From: Maritimibacter fusiformis
GTDB taxonomy: Bacteria; Pseudomonadota; Alphaproteobacteria; Rhodobacterales; Rhodobacteraceae
Assembly (NCBI RefSeq): GCF_008086115.1
Contig: NZ_VSIY01000015.1
Location: 310,001-374,000, forward strand
DNA length: 64,000 bases
Direction of reading: 5' to 3'
The notes below the pieces were generated by a model. The model did not search any database. It had not been told where the DNA came from and was given only the letters and a program-made list of their open reading frames with translations. Shown here one piece after another: positions 63,730-64,000 of the stretch (positions are counted from its first letter, which is position 1; every line of letters starts with the position of its first letter). The translations under genes and the position numbers were made by a program.

Positions 63730-63785
63730 TTTTCTTTCTCCTGAAAGCAACATAGGATTACTTCCCACAGAAGTAAAGAGACACG

Positions 63786-63810
63786 AAAAACCCCGCCCGA
63801 AGGCGGGGTT
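63786..63810 (-). terminator. terminator of peroxiredoxin gene
   Basis: CCCCGCC-TTCG-GGCGGGG with T runs on both sides (TTTTT on the minus strand), 27 bp after the peroxiredoxin stop. Bidirectional shape; it also isolates the toxin-antitoxin operon. Confidence 0.9.
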
Positions 63811-63834
63811 TCGTTAGGTTCGCTCCTGTCGCAC

Positions 63835-64000
63835 TCAGCCGGGATCGGCGGTGGTGCGCAGGTAGGGGAAGACTTCTTTCACCGCGCCGAACTTGGCCTT
63901 GGCATGTTCGGTCGACAGGCTGGTCGCCACGATCACGTCCTCGCCCGGCACCCAGTTGGCCGGCGTCGCGATCGGTGCGCCATCGGTCTTCATCACGCCG
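63835..64000 (-). CDS. peroxiredoxin (C-terminal end; 5' part beyond window)
   Basis: The 55 visible codons encode TDGAPIATPANWVPGEDVIV, TSLSTEHAKAKFG and KEVFPYLRTTADPG, matching the C-terminal arm of 1-Cys (Prx6/AhpC-TSA) peroxiredoxins, which reduce peroxides. The catalytic Cys part lies outside the window. A strong terminator follows the stop. Confidence 0.85.
   Translation of the reverse strand, partial: GVMKTDGAPIATPANWVPGEDVIVATSLSTEHAKAKFGAVKEVFPYLRTTADPG

Overview
The window looks like a chromosomal segment of a high-GC alphaproteobacterium of the Rhodobacterales (Roseobacter group or a near relative). The grounds are protein-level resemblance and gene content: a PetP/PetR regulator pair beside ilvE, a CcrM-type GANTC methylase, an FzlA-like GST, a CenR-like regulator, an acidic porin with optimised codons, DUF4170, DUF2585 and DUF3576 proteins, and a divergent KdtA/LpxK pair. 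The genus cannot be fixed from the sequence alone. No rRNA, CRISPR array, transposase or prophage was seen. Two tRNA genes are present (Leu-CAG, Arg-CCT).

Layout. 0-5 kb: a truncated HU gene, a purine-salvage operon (ade-amn), a tiny basic protein flanked by a 12-bp inverted repeat, a class II aldolase remnant and an SDR protein. 5-10.9 kb: an operon of a histone-deacetylase-like protein, xseB, ispA and dxs, then petP-petR. 11-15.5 kb: ilvE, queG-fzlA, mtgA. 15.5-22.4 kb: glutamate synthase (gltD, a secreted unknown, gltB). 22.5-34 kb: uppP, an NDUFA9-like protein, tRNA-Leu, a MetF-like protein, DUF4170-waaA-lpxK, a DsbA-like protein, DUF721, mutY, alkB, ccrM, rnhB. 34-35.8 kb: three small unknowns, one a membrane protein with a C-terminal winged helix.

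36.0-43.0 kb is the most interesting part. It is an eight-gene, tightly packed minus-strand operon: small membrane protein, CuA subunit II, heme-copper subunit I, heme O synthase-like protein, SCO, a cytochrome b/ferredoxin/MvhD-like fusion, an anchored unknown, and hemerythrin. Subunit I keeps the heme and CuB histidines but has Gln where oxygen reductases have the active-site Tyr. An FNR/DNR-type site and a 19-bp inverted repeat lie upstream. I read this as a candidate nitric oxide reductase of the NorSY-SenC kind with an unusual electron-input module; an oxygen reductase is not excluded.

43-64 kb is mostly housekeeping: tRNA-Arg, a LacI-type regulator, pmbA-cysQ, an enoyl-CoA hydratase homologue, an HNH protein, a flavoprotein, a GST, leuS-holA, a DUF3576 lipoprotein, porin, a YggS-type protein, ribA and an L,D-transpeptidase, cenR, a solitary ectD, xthA, DUF2585, a FAD monooxygenase with DUF2783, a RES/Xre toxin-antitoxin pair, and the 3' end of a peroxiredoxin gene.
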